Source: JAGNNV01 sp031392925 (GTDB lineage Bacteria; Acidobacteriota; Vicinamibacteria; Fen-336; JAGNNV01). From it: a stretch of DNA of 64,000 nucleotides. Both the position numbers and the translations under genes were made by a program. Every line of letters begins with the position of its first letter. The stretch's first letter is position 1. The DNA lies in the NCBI GenBank assembly GCA_031392925.1, contig JANMVV010000009.1:1-64000 (forward strand), in the 5' to 3' direction. Below, piece by piece: positions 34,208 through 41,330 of the stretch. The notes below the pieces were generated by a model. The model saw nothing but the letters and a program-made list of their open reading frames with translations. It ran no database searches and was not told where the DNA came from.

Positions 34208-34282
34208 CTTTTTCCCAACGTCATTGCGAGGAGCTATTCCGTTGGCGATGCGACGAAGCAACCCCCTCCCACCACTACCAAC
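34208..34282 (-). repeat. Right arm of the inverted pair of the dispersed repeat
   Basis: Reverse-complement copy of 34082-34156 (CAACGTCATTGCGAGGAG ... GACGAAGCAACCCCCTCCC). Transcribed, the pair would fold into a stem of roughly 70 bp with a loop of about 50 nt. It lies about 70 nt before the start of the DUF4838 lipoprotein gene and could act as a transcription barrier after alr. Confidence 0.85.
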
Positions 34283-34354
34283 CCATGTATCGCGGACTTA
34301 CGCAAGACACTGGCGGCCCGCGATCGCGCGCGAGTTATCGTGTACCCACCGCGC

Positions 34355-36211
34355 ATGCTCCAACCCTCCCGTCTCCTCCGGCTGAGCCTCGTGGGCGCAT
34401 CGGCCCTGCTGCTTCAGGCCTGCGGGGAATCGATCGTGAACGAGGGCCGACCCGGAGCCAGCATCATCGTGCCCGCGGGCGCTCCGGTCGAGGTCATGCG
34501 GGCGGCGAAGGAGCTCCAGACCTACGTCTTCAAGACCTCAGGGGCGGAACTCGCGATCCGGACCGACGACGCGCCGCGAACCGAGCGGGTGGAGATTCGC
34601 CTCGCGGTCACTCCGATCGGGATCACCGCGGGTGGAGATCCGACGACCCAGCTCGTGCACCAGGACGGTTACACGATTCAGAGCACCGGCCGGATGATCA
34701 CGATCATGGGCGGCTCGCCCCGCGGGACGCTCTATGGCGTCTACGACTTCGTCGAACGTGTGCTCGGCGTGCGCTGGTTCATGCCCACCGATCTCGGCGA
34801 GGACCTCCTCCCCGCGAGGACGATCCTGGTCCCGGAACTGAACGTGGTGAAGAACCCCGCATTCCCGTCGGTGAGCGGCTTCACCTGGGCGGGAAGCCCG
34901 GGAGCCGAGGACTGGGAGCTCCGGTCGCGGGTTCGTGTCGGCAAGGCGGTGAGCTTCGGTCACAACTGGTACAACATCCACCGGTACTCCAGGGAAACTT
35001 TCGACAAGGACCCCGAGATGTTCGCCATGGTCGGGGGCAAGCGCGGGTACAGCAGCCAGTTGTGCACGGGCAACCCCAACGTGGTCAAAGTCACGGCGGA
35101 GGCGGCTCGCCGCTACTTCACGGAGAATCCCGATGCGCCGCTTTTCTCCATCAGCCCCAACGACGGAAACGGCTGGTGCGAATGCGACCGGTGCCGGAAG
35201 ATCGATGAGTTGTACGGCATCACCGACGGCAGCCTCGCCGATCGTTTCGTTCATTATGCCAACGAGGTTCTGAAAGACCTCGAAAAATCCCATCCGGACA
35301 AGAGGGTCGGGATCTACGCCTACGCCGAGCACACCGTTCCCCCGAAGAAAGCGAAACCGCGACCCAACTACGAGACCGCGCTCACCCACCAGCCGTGGGC
35401 CTTTTGCCACGTGCACGCGATCGAGGATCCGTCATGTCCGGCGAACCGCGAGTTCCTCAGTTACCTCAAAGGCTGGCTGGCGCTCACGCGACACGTGGGC
35501 GTCTACGAGTACTACGGCCACTTCTTCGCCTTCACCCCCTGGCCCATCGTCCATTCGATCCGCCGCGACATTCCCCTCTTCAAGAAGCTCGGGGTGGAGC
35601 GGTTCATCAGCGAGACCCAGCAGAACTGGGCCAACCAGGGGATCAACTTCTACGTGGCCGCAAAACTCGTGGAGGACCCGGCCCGCGATGTCGACGCCCT
35701 CCTCGGCGAGTACTTCTGGCGGTTCTACGGCAAGGCCAGGGATCCGATGCGCCGCTACTTCGATTTGTGGGAGGACGCGATGCTGCAGACCGCCGCGGCC
35801 GGCGATCGCGGCTACGCCTGGCAGTCGATGTTCACACCTGCGCTGGTTTCGGAGGCGGGCCTGCTCCTGAAGCAGGCCGAGGCCCTCGCCAAGGCCGACA
35901 CGGTGAAGGTCCAGGCCCGGGTGGCGTTCGCGCGCACGGGCTTCGGCTACACCGAGGCCTACACGCAGATGCTGGAGGCGACGCGTCGAAACGATCGGGC
36001 CGCGGTCCTCTCGTGGTCGGAAGAGGCGCAGAAGCGGATCAAGGCCACCGAAGGCTCGGCCCCGCAGGCCTTCTTCGTCTCTCTCGCGATCGACCAGACC
36101 CGCTATATCGCCAACAACATCCTCGCGCGGGGGGTGCTGCCCTGGGTGGCGCTCAAGCCGGTTCCCTTCCCGACCGCCACCAAGACGCCCGGCCCGCCTA
36201 CCATTCCTTGA
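34355..36211 (+). CDS. DUF4838 lipoprotein, carbohydrate-linked
   Basis: 618 aa from ATG 34355, set by the lipoprotein signal LRLSLVGASALLLQAC (lipobox LQAC). Residues about 30-150 resemble the GH20b-like alpha/beta domain seen before glycosidase barrels (EVMRAAKELQTYVFKTSGAE, then GTLYGVYDFVERVLGVRWFM). The DUF4838 region follows (FSISPNDGNGWCECDRCRKI, GVYEYYGHFF). DUF4838 proteins occur beside polysaccharide-degrading enzymes, but catalysis has not been established for this one. The 3' end overlaps the convergent mqnE by 14 nt. Confidence 0.8.
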   Translation: MLQPSRLLRLSLVGASALLLQACGESIVNEGRPGASIIVPAGAPVEVMRAAKELQTYVFKTSGAELAIRTDDAPRTERVEIRLAVTPIGITAGGDPTTQLVHQDGYTIQSTGRMITIMGGSPRGTLYGVYDFVERVLGVRWFMPTDLGEDLLPARTILVPELNVVKNPAFPSVSGFTWAGSPGAEDWELRSRVRVGKAVSFGHNWYNIHRYSRETFDKDPEMFAMVGGKRGYSSQLCTGNPNVVKVTAEAARRYFTENPDAPLFSISPNDGNGWCECDRCRKIDELYGITDGSLADRFVHYANEVLKDLEKSHPDKRVGIYAYAEHTVPPKKAKPRPNYETALTHQPWAFCHVHAIEDPSCPANREFLSYLKGWLALTRHVGVYEYYGHFFAFTPWPIVHSIRRDIPLFKKLGVERFISETQQNWANQGINFYVAAKLVEDPARDVDALLGEYFWRFYGKARDPMRRYFDLWEDAMLQTAAAGDRGYAWQSMFTPALVSEAGLLLKQAEALAKADTVKVQARVAFARTGFGYTEAYTQMLEATRRNDRAAVLSWSEEAQKRIKATEGSAPQAFFVSLAIDQTRYIANNILARGVLPWVALKPVPFPTATKTPGPPTIP

Positions 36212-37325
36212 TGATGTTGAAGACGGTGTCGCGCTCCACGGGGCGACGGCCAGCTTCACGGATCAGGCGGCACAACTCGTCGACGGACAGCGACTGAGAC
36301 GTGGGCGCGCCCGCATCATGGGCTACCTTCTCTTCGGTCACGGTGCCGTCGAGATCGTCGGCCCCGAACGACAGGCCGATCTGGGCCACGCGCGGGCCGA
36401 TCATGATCCAGTAGGACTTGATATGCGGGATGTTGTCGAGCATCAGCCGCGCCACCGCGATCGCCTTCAGGTCCTCGAAGCCGGTGGTCTCCGGCAGTTT
36501 CATGGAAGGCGCTTCCCAGGGCTGGAAGGCGAGGGGGATGAAGGTGACGAAACCGTTCGTCTCGTCCTGCAGCTCGCGCAGGCGGATCAGATGATCGACC
36601 CGGTCCTCGATGGTCTCGATATGGCCGTACAGCATCGTGCAGTTGCTGGGGATGCCCAGCTTGTGCGCCTGGCGGGCGACGTCGAGCCACTGCTCGCCCG
36701 TGGCCTTGCCCTTGATGATCTTGTTGCGGGTTTCCTGGTTGAAGATCTCAGCGCCTCCTCCGGGCATCGAGTCCATCCCCGCTTCCTTGAGGGTCTGGAG
36801 GATTTCCACCACGGACTTCCGGTAGAGCTTGCTGAAGAAGAAGATCTCGACCGCAGTGAAGGCCTTCACGTGAATGTCGGGGCGGATCCGCTTGATCCCC
36901 TTCAGCATGTCGGTGAAGTACTGGAGGGGCAGGTCGGGATGGAGGCCGCCGACGATATGCACTTCCCGGCAGGCTAAGGGCTGCTTCGCGACATCGGCGA
37001 AGACCTGGTCGAGGGACATCGTGTAAGCGCGGGGCTCGCCCGTCTTCGCGGCGAAGGCGCAGAAGTCGCAGGTCGCCGCGCACACGTTGGTGTGGTTGAT
37101 GTGGGTGTTGCAGACGAAATACGCCACGTCGCCGTGCTTCGTCTCGCGCACGTGGTTCGCGAGCCGTCCGAGACCGAGCAGGTCGTTGGTGCGATAGAGC
37201 GCGACGCCGTCGTCGAACGAGAGGCGCTTGCCCGCGCGAACCTTCGCGCGGATCGACTCGAGCGACGAGTCGTTCATCGGGAAGCTTTCGAGCACGGAAG
37301 GGACAGCCACGGCTGAGGCGTTCAT
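36198..37325 (-). CDS. mqnE: Aminofutalosine synthase MqnE (radical SAM)
   Basis: 375 aa from ATG 37325; ATG 37277 and GTG 37364 are alternatives and none has a clear ribosome binding site. It joins SAM-derived 5'-deoxyadenosine chemistry to enolpyruvyl-benzoate in the futalosine route to menaquinone. The [4Fe-4S] motif CAATCDFCAF (CxxxCxxC), VHIVGGLHPDLP, GGGAEIF, and the C-terminal block GTVTEEKVAHDAGA distinguish MqnE from the related MqnC. No other mqn gene is in the window. Confidence 0.92.
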   Translation of the reverse strand: MNASAVAVPSVLESFPMNDSSLESIRAKVRAGKRLSFDDGVALYRTNDLLGLGRLANHVRETKHGDVAYFVCNTHINHTNVCAATCDFCAFAAKTGEPRAYTMSLDQVFADVAKQPLACREVHIVGGLHPDLPLQYFTDMLKGIKRIRPDIHVKAFTAVEIFFFSKLYRKSVVEILQTLKEAGMDSMPGGGAEIFNQETRNKIIKGKATGEQWLDVARQAHKLGIPSNCTMLYGHIETIEDRVDHLIRLRELQDETNGFVTFIPLAFQPWEAPSMKLPETTGFEDLKAIAVARLMLDNIPHIKSYWIMIGPRVAQIGLSFGADDLDGTVTEEKVAHDAGAPTSQSLSVDELCRLIREAGRRPVERDTVFNIIKEW

Positions 37326-37400
37326 TCCTGCCATTTTATTGGATAAAGGCTGCTTTCGCCTCACCTCTTGCGGTCTACCGCACAGACGGGCCTATACTTT

Positions 37401-38639
37401 TTGGTTAAGGACGCTAAAACCCTGAGGAAACTCTTCTTCTGCCTCGTGATGGCAATCGGCCTCGCCGTTCTGCCCATCGACGCCTCCCCGTTCCTGGGGG
37501 GCACGGAATCGCTTGCCCTGGCCGCGATCACCCCGAAGTTTTCGGTGGTGCGCGGTCAGATCGAGCGGGGGAAGACGCTCGCCGCCGCCCTCTCGCGCGT
37601 GATCAGCGATCGGGAGATCCACGACCTCGTCCAGACCGCCCGCCCGAGCTATGACCTCAAGGATGTCCGCCCGGGCCAGGCCTTCCGCGTGTCGCTCTCC
37701 GAGGACGGGAAGCTGCACACGTTCGCTTACGCCATCGACGAACTGCGCACGCTGCGCGTCTCGAAGCGGGTGGATGGCCTCCACTCGGATATCGCATCCC
37801 GTCAGTACGAGGTGCGGGTGGGAACCGCCGCCGGCGTCATCGAGTCCAGCCTCTTCGAGACCATCGACTCGATCGGCGAGAAGGACGAACTCGCCATGGA
37901 ACTGTCAGAGATCTTCGCCTGGGACATCGACTTCAACACGGCGATCCAGCGGGGCGACACGTTCCGGGTGGCGGTCGAGAAACTCTACCTCGACGGTGAG
38001 CTCCGCCGGTATGGAAAAGTCCTGGCCGCCGAGTTCGTGAACTCCGGCCGGACCCTTCGCGCCGTGCGCTTCGAAGGCCAGGACCAAACCACCGCCTACT
38101 ACGAACCCTCGGGCGAGCCCCTGAAGAAGGCATTCCTGAAGTCGCCCCTGCGGTTCACGCGGGTGAGTTCCAGCTTCTCGGGTGGCCGCTTCCATCCCGT
38201 GCTGCATGTCACCCGCGCCCACAACGGCACCGATCTCGCCGCGACCTACGGAACTCCGGTGCGCGCGATCGGCCACGGCACCGTCACCACGGCGGGCTTC
38301 GAGAGCGGCTATGGGAACCTGGTCGCGGTCCGTCATGCGAACGGGTACACCAGTTACTACGGCCACCTGTCGAAGATCCTGGTGCGCGCCGGCCAGCGCG
38401 TCGCGCAGACCGATCTCGTGGGTCTGGTGGGAGCCACCGGTCTCGCCACCGGACCTCACCTGCACTACGGCATCATGAGGAACGGGGCGTGGGCCGATCC
38501 GATGCGCATCCAGAGTCCGCCCGCGGAGCCTCTGAGGGCGGAGGATCGGCCGGCTTTCCAGGAACTGGCGAAAGTGTCTTTGGCCCAATTGCCTCCCCAA
38601 CCTGTGAACCTTAGAGCGGCGAACGACTCACGGCGTTAG
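37401..38639 (+). CDS. M23-family (LytM) cell-wall peptidase, exported
   Basis: 412 aa from TTG 37401, chosen because it gives a signal peptide (LRKLFFCLVMAIGLAVLPID); GTG 37446 is possible and the start is uncertain. Residues 60-250 hold an OapA/LysM-like and N-terminal M23-associated region (ISDREIHDLVQTARPSYDLK). The C-terminal M23 domain contains the zinc ligands in GRFHPVLHVTRAHNGTDLA and GPHLHYGIM and the HANGYTSYYGHLSK stretch. It cuts peptidoglycan cross-links or regulates amidases. A STN-domain gene follows 9 nt later. Confidence 0.86.
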   Translation: MVKDAKTLRKLFFCLVMAIGLAVLPIDASPFLGGTESLALAAITPKFSVVRGQIERGKTLAAALSRVISDREIHDLVQTARPSYDLKDVRPGQAFRVSLSEDGKLHTFAYAIDELRTLRVSKRVDGLHSDIASRQYEVRVGTAAGVIESSLFETIDSIGEKDELAMELSEIFAWDIDFNTAIQRGDTFRVAVEKLYLDGELRRYGKVLAAEFVNSGRTLRAVRFEGQDQTTAYYEPSGEPLKKAFLKSPLRFTRVSSSFSGGRFHPVLHVTRAHNGTDLAATYGTPVRAIGHGTVTTAGFESGYGNLVAVRHANGYTSYYGHLSKILVRAGQRVAQTDLVGLVGATGLATGPHLHYGIMRNGAWADPMRIQSPPAEPLRAEDRPAFQELAKVSLAQLPPQPVNLRAANDSRR

Positions 38640-38648
38640 AGTCGTCGC

Positions 38649-39302
38649 ATGAGCTCTCGGGGTCTGGTGCGACGTGGCCTCCCACCCCTCCTGGCTCTCG
38701 GCGCAGCCGCGATGGTGCTGCCCCTTCACGGCTCGGCGCGGGCCGCTTCGCCCGTGGTCACGGTCGGCGCAGGCGGAGCGAAGATCAAGGTGACCCAGGC
38801 GTCGCTGTCGGAAGCAATCGACGCCCTCGCGCGCGCCGCCGGCTTCCGGGTGACCTACGAGGGCGCGCGGCCGACTGTCATGCTCTTCAACGCCGAGATC
38901 GACACCCCCACCGTGGCCCAGACGCTCTTCCGCCTCATCGACGGGCAAAATCTCAACTACGCGGTGATGTTCGACCTCAGCGGAAAGCAGGTCACGTCTC
39001 TCCTCGTCCTCGGCATCCCGCCCAAGACCGGTGGAGCGCCCGGTGTACCTGCAGGCGCCGCGCGGCCTCAGCCCTTCACGCCGCCCCGCGGGTCGAGAAG
39101 CGACATGCCGGTGCTCGATGACGATCCGGCCGAACCCGAACCGGAATCGACGCCGCAGCCGACGACGGCGCCCCCACCCGCGGCTCCTCCGAGGGGCAGT
39201 CCGGGCGGACCGACATCACCCGCCCCGCCCTCCCCTTTCACACCAAGGCCTCTGTTCGGCAGCCCGTTCGGTCCGCGCCCCTCTCCTTCGCCCTCACCGT
39301 GA
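38649..39302 (+). CDS. Exported STN-domain (secretin N0-like) protein with proline-rich tail
   Basis: 217 aa. Signal peptide (LLALGAAAMVLPLHGSARAA), then residues about 36-120 like the secretin/TonB short N-terminal domain (ASLSEAIDALARAAGFRVTY, then ALFRLIDGQ-type helix and NYAVMFDL). The last 95 residues are almost only Pro/Ser/Thr/Arg. A free N0-like domain next to a secretin operon suggests a periplasmic partner of that system. Its 3' end overlaps the convergent pseudopilin gene by 9 nt. Confidence 0.7.
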   Translation: MSSRGLVRRGLPPLLALGAAAMVLPLHGSARAASPVVTVGAGGAKIKVTQASLSEAIDALARAAGFRVTYEGARPTVMLFNAEIDTPTVAQTLFRLIDGQNLNYAVMFDLSGKQVTSLLVLGIPPKTGGAPGVPAGAARPQPFTPPRGSRSDMPVLDDDPAEPEPESTPQPTTAPPPAAPPRGSPGGPTSPAPPSPFTPRPLFGSPFGPRPSPSPSP

Positions 39303-39929
39303 CACTCGAGGCGTCTCGAGGTCGGGGGCTCGCTGGCCGCCGCCTTGAGGCGGAGCCTGGTTGGGCGCTCGGGGTGGCCCGCTCACCGCGGCCGACTGAC
39401 CGCCCACGATGAACGGGATATTCGGAGCGAAGACCCACTGGTTGTAGGCCAGATTCCCGTTCACAAGACGAAGGCCGGTTTCCTTCGAGAGGCTTGCCAC
39501 GCCGGCGATCGGCCCGGAGGGAGCGCCTGAGTTGCCGCCAAAAACCGGCGTCGGCGCAGGAGTCGGCGTTGGTGTCGGCCGGCCCGATCCGCCGAGCGAC
39601 CCGCCCGGCCCGCCCGGTCGCGCCGGCACCACTTCACCGGGACGCACGATGCGCCACTTCCCATCCGCGCTCATCGGGTCCTTGTAGGCCTGGCGCAGAT
39701 ACTTGCCCTTGACGAGCTGATCGAAGGAGGTGGGGAGCGCGTTGCCGTTCTTGCGCTGAAACCGGGCGATGGCCGCGGAGATCTGGCGTCCCCTGAAGAT
39801 GAGCTCCTGCTCCTTGTCGTCCTTCACGAGGTAGCGCCAGGAAGGCATCGCAAGCATGAGAGCGAAGGTCATGATCGCGATCATGGCCAGGAGCGCAGGC
39901 ATGGAGAAACCCGACTCGTTCCGGCTCAC
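39294..39929 (-). CDS. Atypical pseudopilin, last gene of the secretion operon
   Basis: 211 aa with GTG start overlapping the transglycosylase stop. Prepilin-like N-terminus NESGFSMPALLAMIAIMTFA: a Gly before the hydrophobic helix fits prepilin peptidase cleavage, but position +5 is Ala, not the conserved Glu. After the helix, a GspG-like segment (ISAAIARFQRKNGNALPTSF, then KYLRQAYKDPMSADGKWRI). The C-terminal third is Pro/Gly-rich with unrecognised sequence. Probably a minor pseudopilin. Confidence 0.75.
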   Translation of the reverse strand: MSRNESGFSMPALLAMIAIMTFALMLAMPSWRYLVKDDKEQELIFRGRQISAAIARFQRKNGNALPTSFDQLVKGKYLRQAYKDPMSADGKWRIVRPGEVVPARPGGPGGSLGGSGRPTPTPTPAPTPVFGGNSGAPSGPIAGVASLSKETGLRLVNGNLAYNQWVFAPNIPFIVGGQSAAVSGPPRAPNQAPPQGGGQRAPDLETPRVSR

Positions 39930-40609
39930 TGCTTCTTTCCGAACGCCTTCGCGGTGGAGCCTTGTTTCTCCGCCGTCTCGAAGTCCTTGACGACCCTGCG
40001 AATGTAGCCGCGGGTCTCGCCATAAGGAGGAACGCCGTTGTACTTCGCGACCGCACCCGCGCCCGCGTTGTAGGCGGCCAGAGCCTCGGCCACGCGCCCC
40101 TCGTATCTCTCCAGCAACCGGCGCAGCAGGCGGGCGCCCGCGTCGATGTTCCGGGCAGGGTCGAAGGCATCGGCAACACCGAGTTCTCTGGCGGTTCCCG
40201 GCATGAGCTGCATCACGCCCCGAGCGCCCTTCGGTGAGACCGCGTCCGGATTGAGGGCCGACTCGGCCCGCGCCACCGCGCGGACCAACGACCGCGGCAA
40301 CGCGTACCTGTGGGCCGCATCCCCCACCATCTGCTCGATGGTTCGCGGCGTTGAATCGACAACGCCCGCGGGCGAAGCGACGGGCACGACCGGCTCGGCG
40401 TCGACCTCCTCGTCGGGCTCCACGCGCTCGATATCGATGGCGCGGACCTCGATGTCGCCGCCCTTCAGAGTCGCGACGCAGGCGGACGCGTTGCAGGAGA
40501 GCGCGTCGATCTTGAGCGTCTTGCCCACTCGGAGGTAGAGCGTGTCGGCCGACGCGGCGCCCGGGCCCACGGCCCAGATCAGGATGGCCACCAGGAAGAA
40601 GGCTCTCAC
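39926..40609 (-). CDS. Lytic transglycosylase (SLT domain), exported
   Basis: 227 aa with GTG start and signal peptide (FLVAILIWAVGPGAASA). A small N-terminal domain (LYLRVGKTLKIDALSCNASA) precedes the SLT domain at about 95-215: catalytic Glu in AVARAESALNPDAV, then GVMQLMPGTARELGV and ALAAYNAGAGAVAKYNGVPP. It cleaves peptidoglycan glycan strands; in a secretin operon it would open the wall for assembly. Overlaps the pseudopilin gene (GTGA). Confidence 0.9.
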   Translation of the reverse strand: MRAFFLVAILIWAVGPGAASADTLYLRVGKTLKIDALSCNASACVATLKGGDIEVRAIDIERVEPDEEVDAEPVVPVASPAGVVDSTPRTIEQMVGDAAHRYALPRSLVRAVARAESALNPDAVSPKGARGVMQLMPGTARELGVADAFDPARNIDAGARLLRRLLERYEGRVAEALAAYNAGAGAVAKYNGVPPYGETRGYIRRVVKDFETAEKQGSTAKAFGKKQ

Positions 40610-40616
40610 GACGAGG

Positions 40617-41330
40617 CTACGGGGCGGCCAGAACCTGGATGGTGATGTCGGCGATCGTGCCCGTGGAGGGTGCCAACACCTCGACCTTGACGGTGATCGT
40701 GCCCGCCGTGGTCCGGGAGGTCTGGACTCGATTCACCGCATCGCCGTTGTTGTTGGTGGTCACATCCGTTCCGTCCAGCAGGCGATCGGTCGCGGGGTTG
40801 TTCGAAACCGAGAACCGGACAATGATTCCCGGGATCGGGTTTCCCTTGTCGTCGAGGACGGTGGCCCGGATCGACGCGATGGACTTGCCCAGTCTCAGGT
40901 CGATGGTCGGGTCGATGGCCTGGGTTTTCACCTGGCTCACCCGGGGCGCCCCGATAACGATGTTCTCCGCTTTGACGTTGACGGGGCCGGACGCTGCGGT
41001 CACCACCGCGGTACCGGAACGCGCATCGGAGATGAGGTTCACCCGGGCCACCCCATCGTTGGTCTTCGCCTGCTCCTGGATCCTGCCAAGGGTCGTGAAG
41101 AACTGAATGACCGTCCCGTCCGGAACGGGTGTGCCCGCCTTCTCGGTGGCGAGCACCGAGACCACCGCGCTGGCGCCGTTGGCGGCGATGAACGAAGGGT
41201 TCACGAAGATCTGAAGGGTGGTGCCGTCAGGCGCGCTCAGGATGGCCTGGCCGCAGGACGCGAACGCCATTCCCGCAATGATGAGCGCAACCAGGCCGCC
41301 CACCGTCCTTCTCCTGACCCGACGTGTCAT
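40617..41330 (-). CDS. Ig-like (invasin/Big-type) lipoprotein
   Basis: 237 aa, start overlapping the secretin stop (ATGA). Lipoprotein signal with lipobox ASC (GGLVALIIAGMAFASCG). Two beta-sandwich repeats of the invasin type: LQIFVNPSFIAANGASAVVS with GTVIQFFTTLG, and SIRATVLDDKGNPIPGIIVR with RFSVSNNPA. Such domains are stalks or adhesion modules at the cell surface. Its place in the operon suggests an accessory outer-membrane part of the secretion machine. Confidence 0.8.
   Translation of the reverse strand: MTRRVRRRTVGGLVALIIAGMAFASCGQAILSAPDGTTLQIFVNPSFIAANGASAVVSVLATEKAGTPVPDGTVIQFFTTLGRIQEQAKTNDGVARVNLISDARSGTAVVTAASGPVNVKAENIVIGAPRVSQVKTQAIDPTIDLRLGKSIASIRATVLDDKGNPIPGIIVRFSVSNNPATDRLLDGTDVTTNNNGDAVNRVQTSRTTAGTITVKVEVLAPSTGTIADITIQVLAAP

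Noticed and set aside
34082..34282. Inverted pair as an insertion sequence or CRISPR unit
   Set aside because: There is no transposase between the arms (loop about 50 nt), and only two inverted copies with no spacers.
34202..34354. Upstream extension of the DUF4838 frame
   Set aside because: It translates the dispersed repeat; the lipoprotein signal begins at 34355.
37393..37398. TATACT as a -10 box for the M23 gene
   Set aside because: The -35 partner is poor, and the box would put transcription start beyond or at the best translation start; left as unproven.
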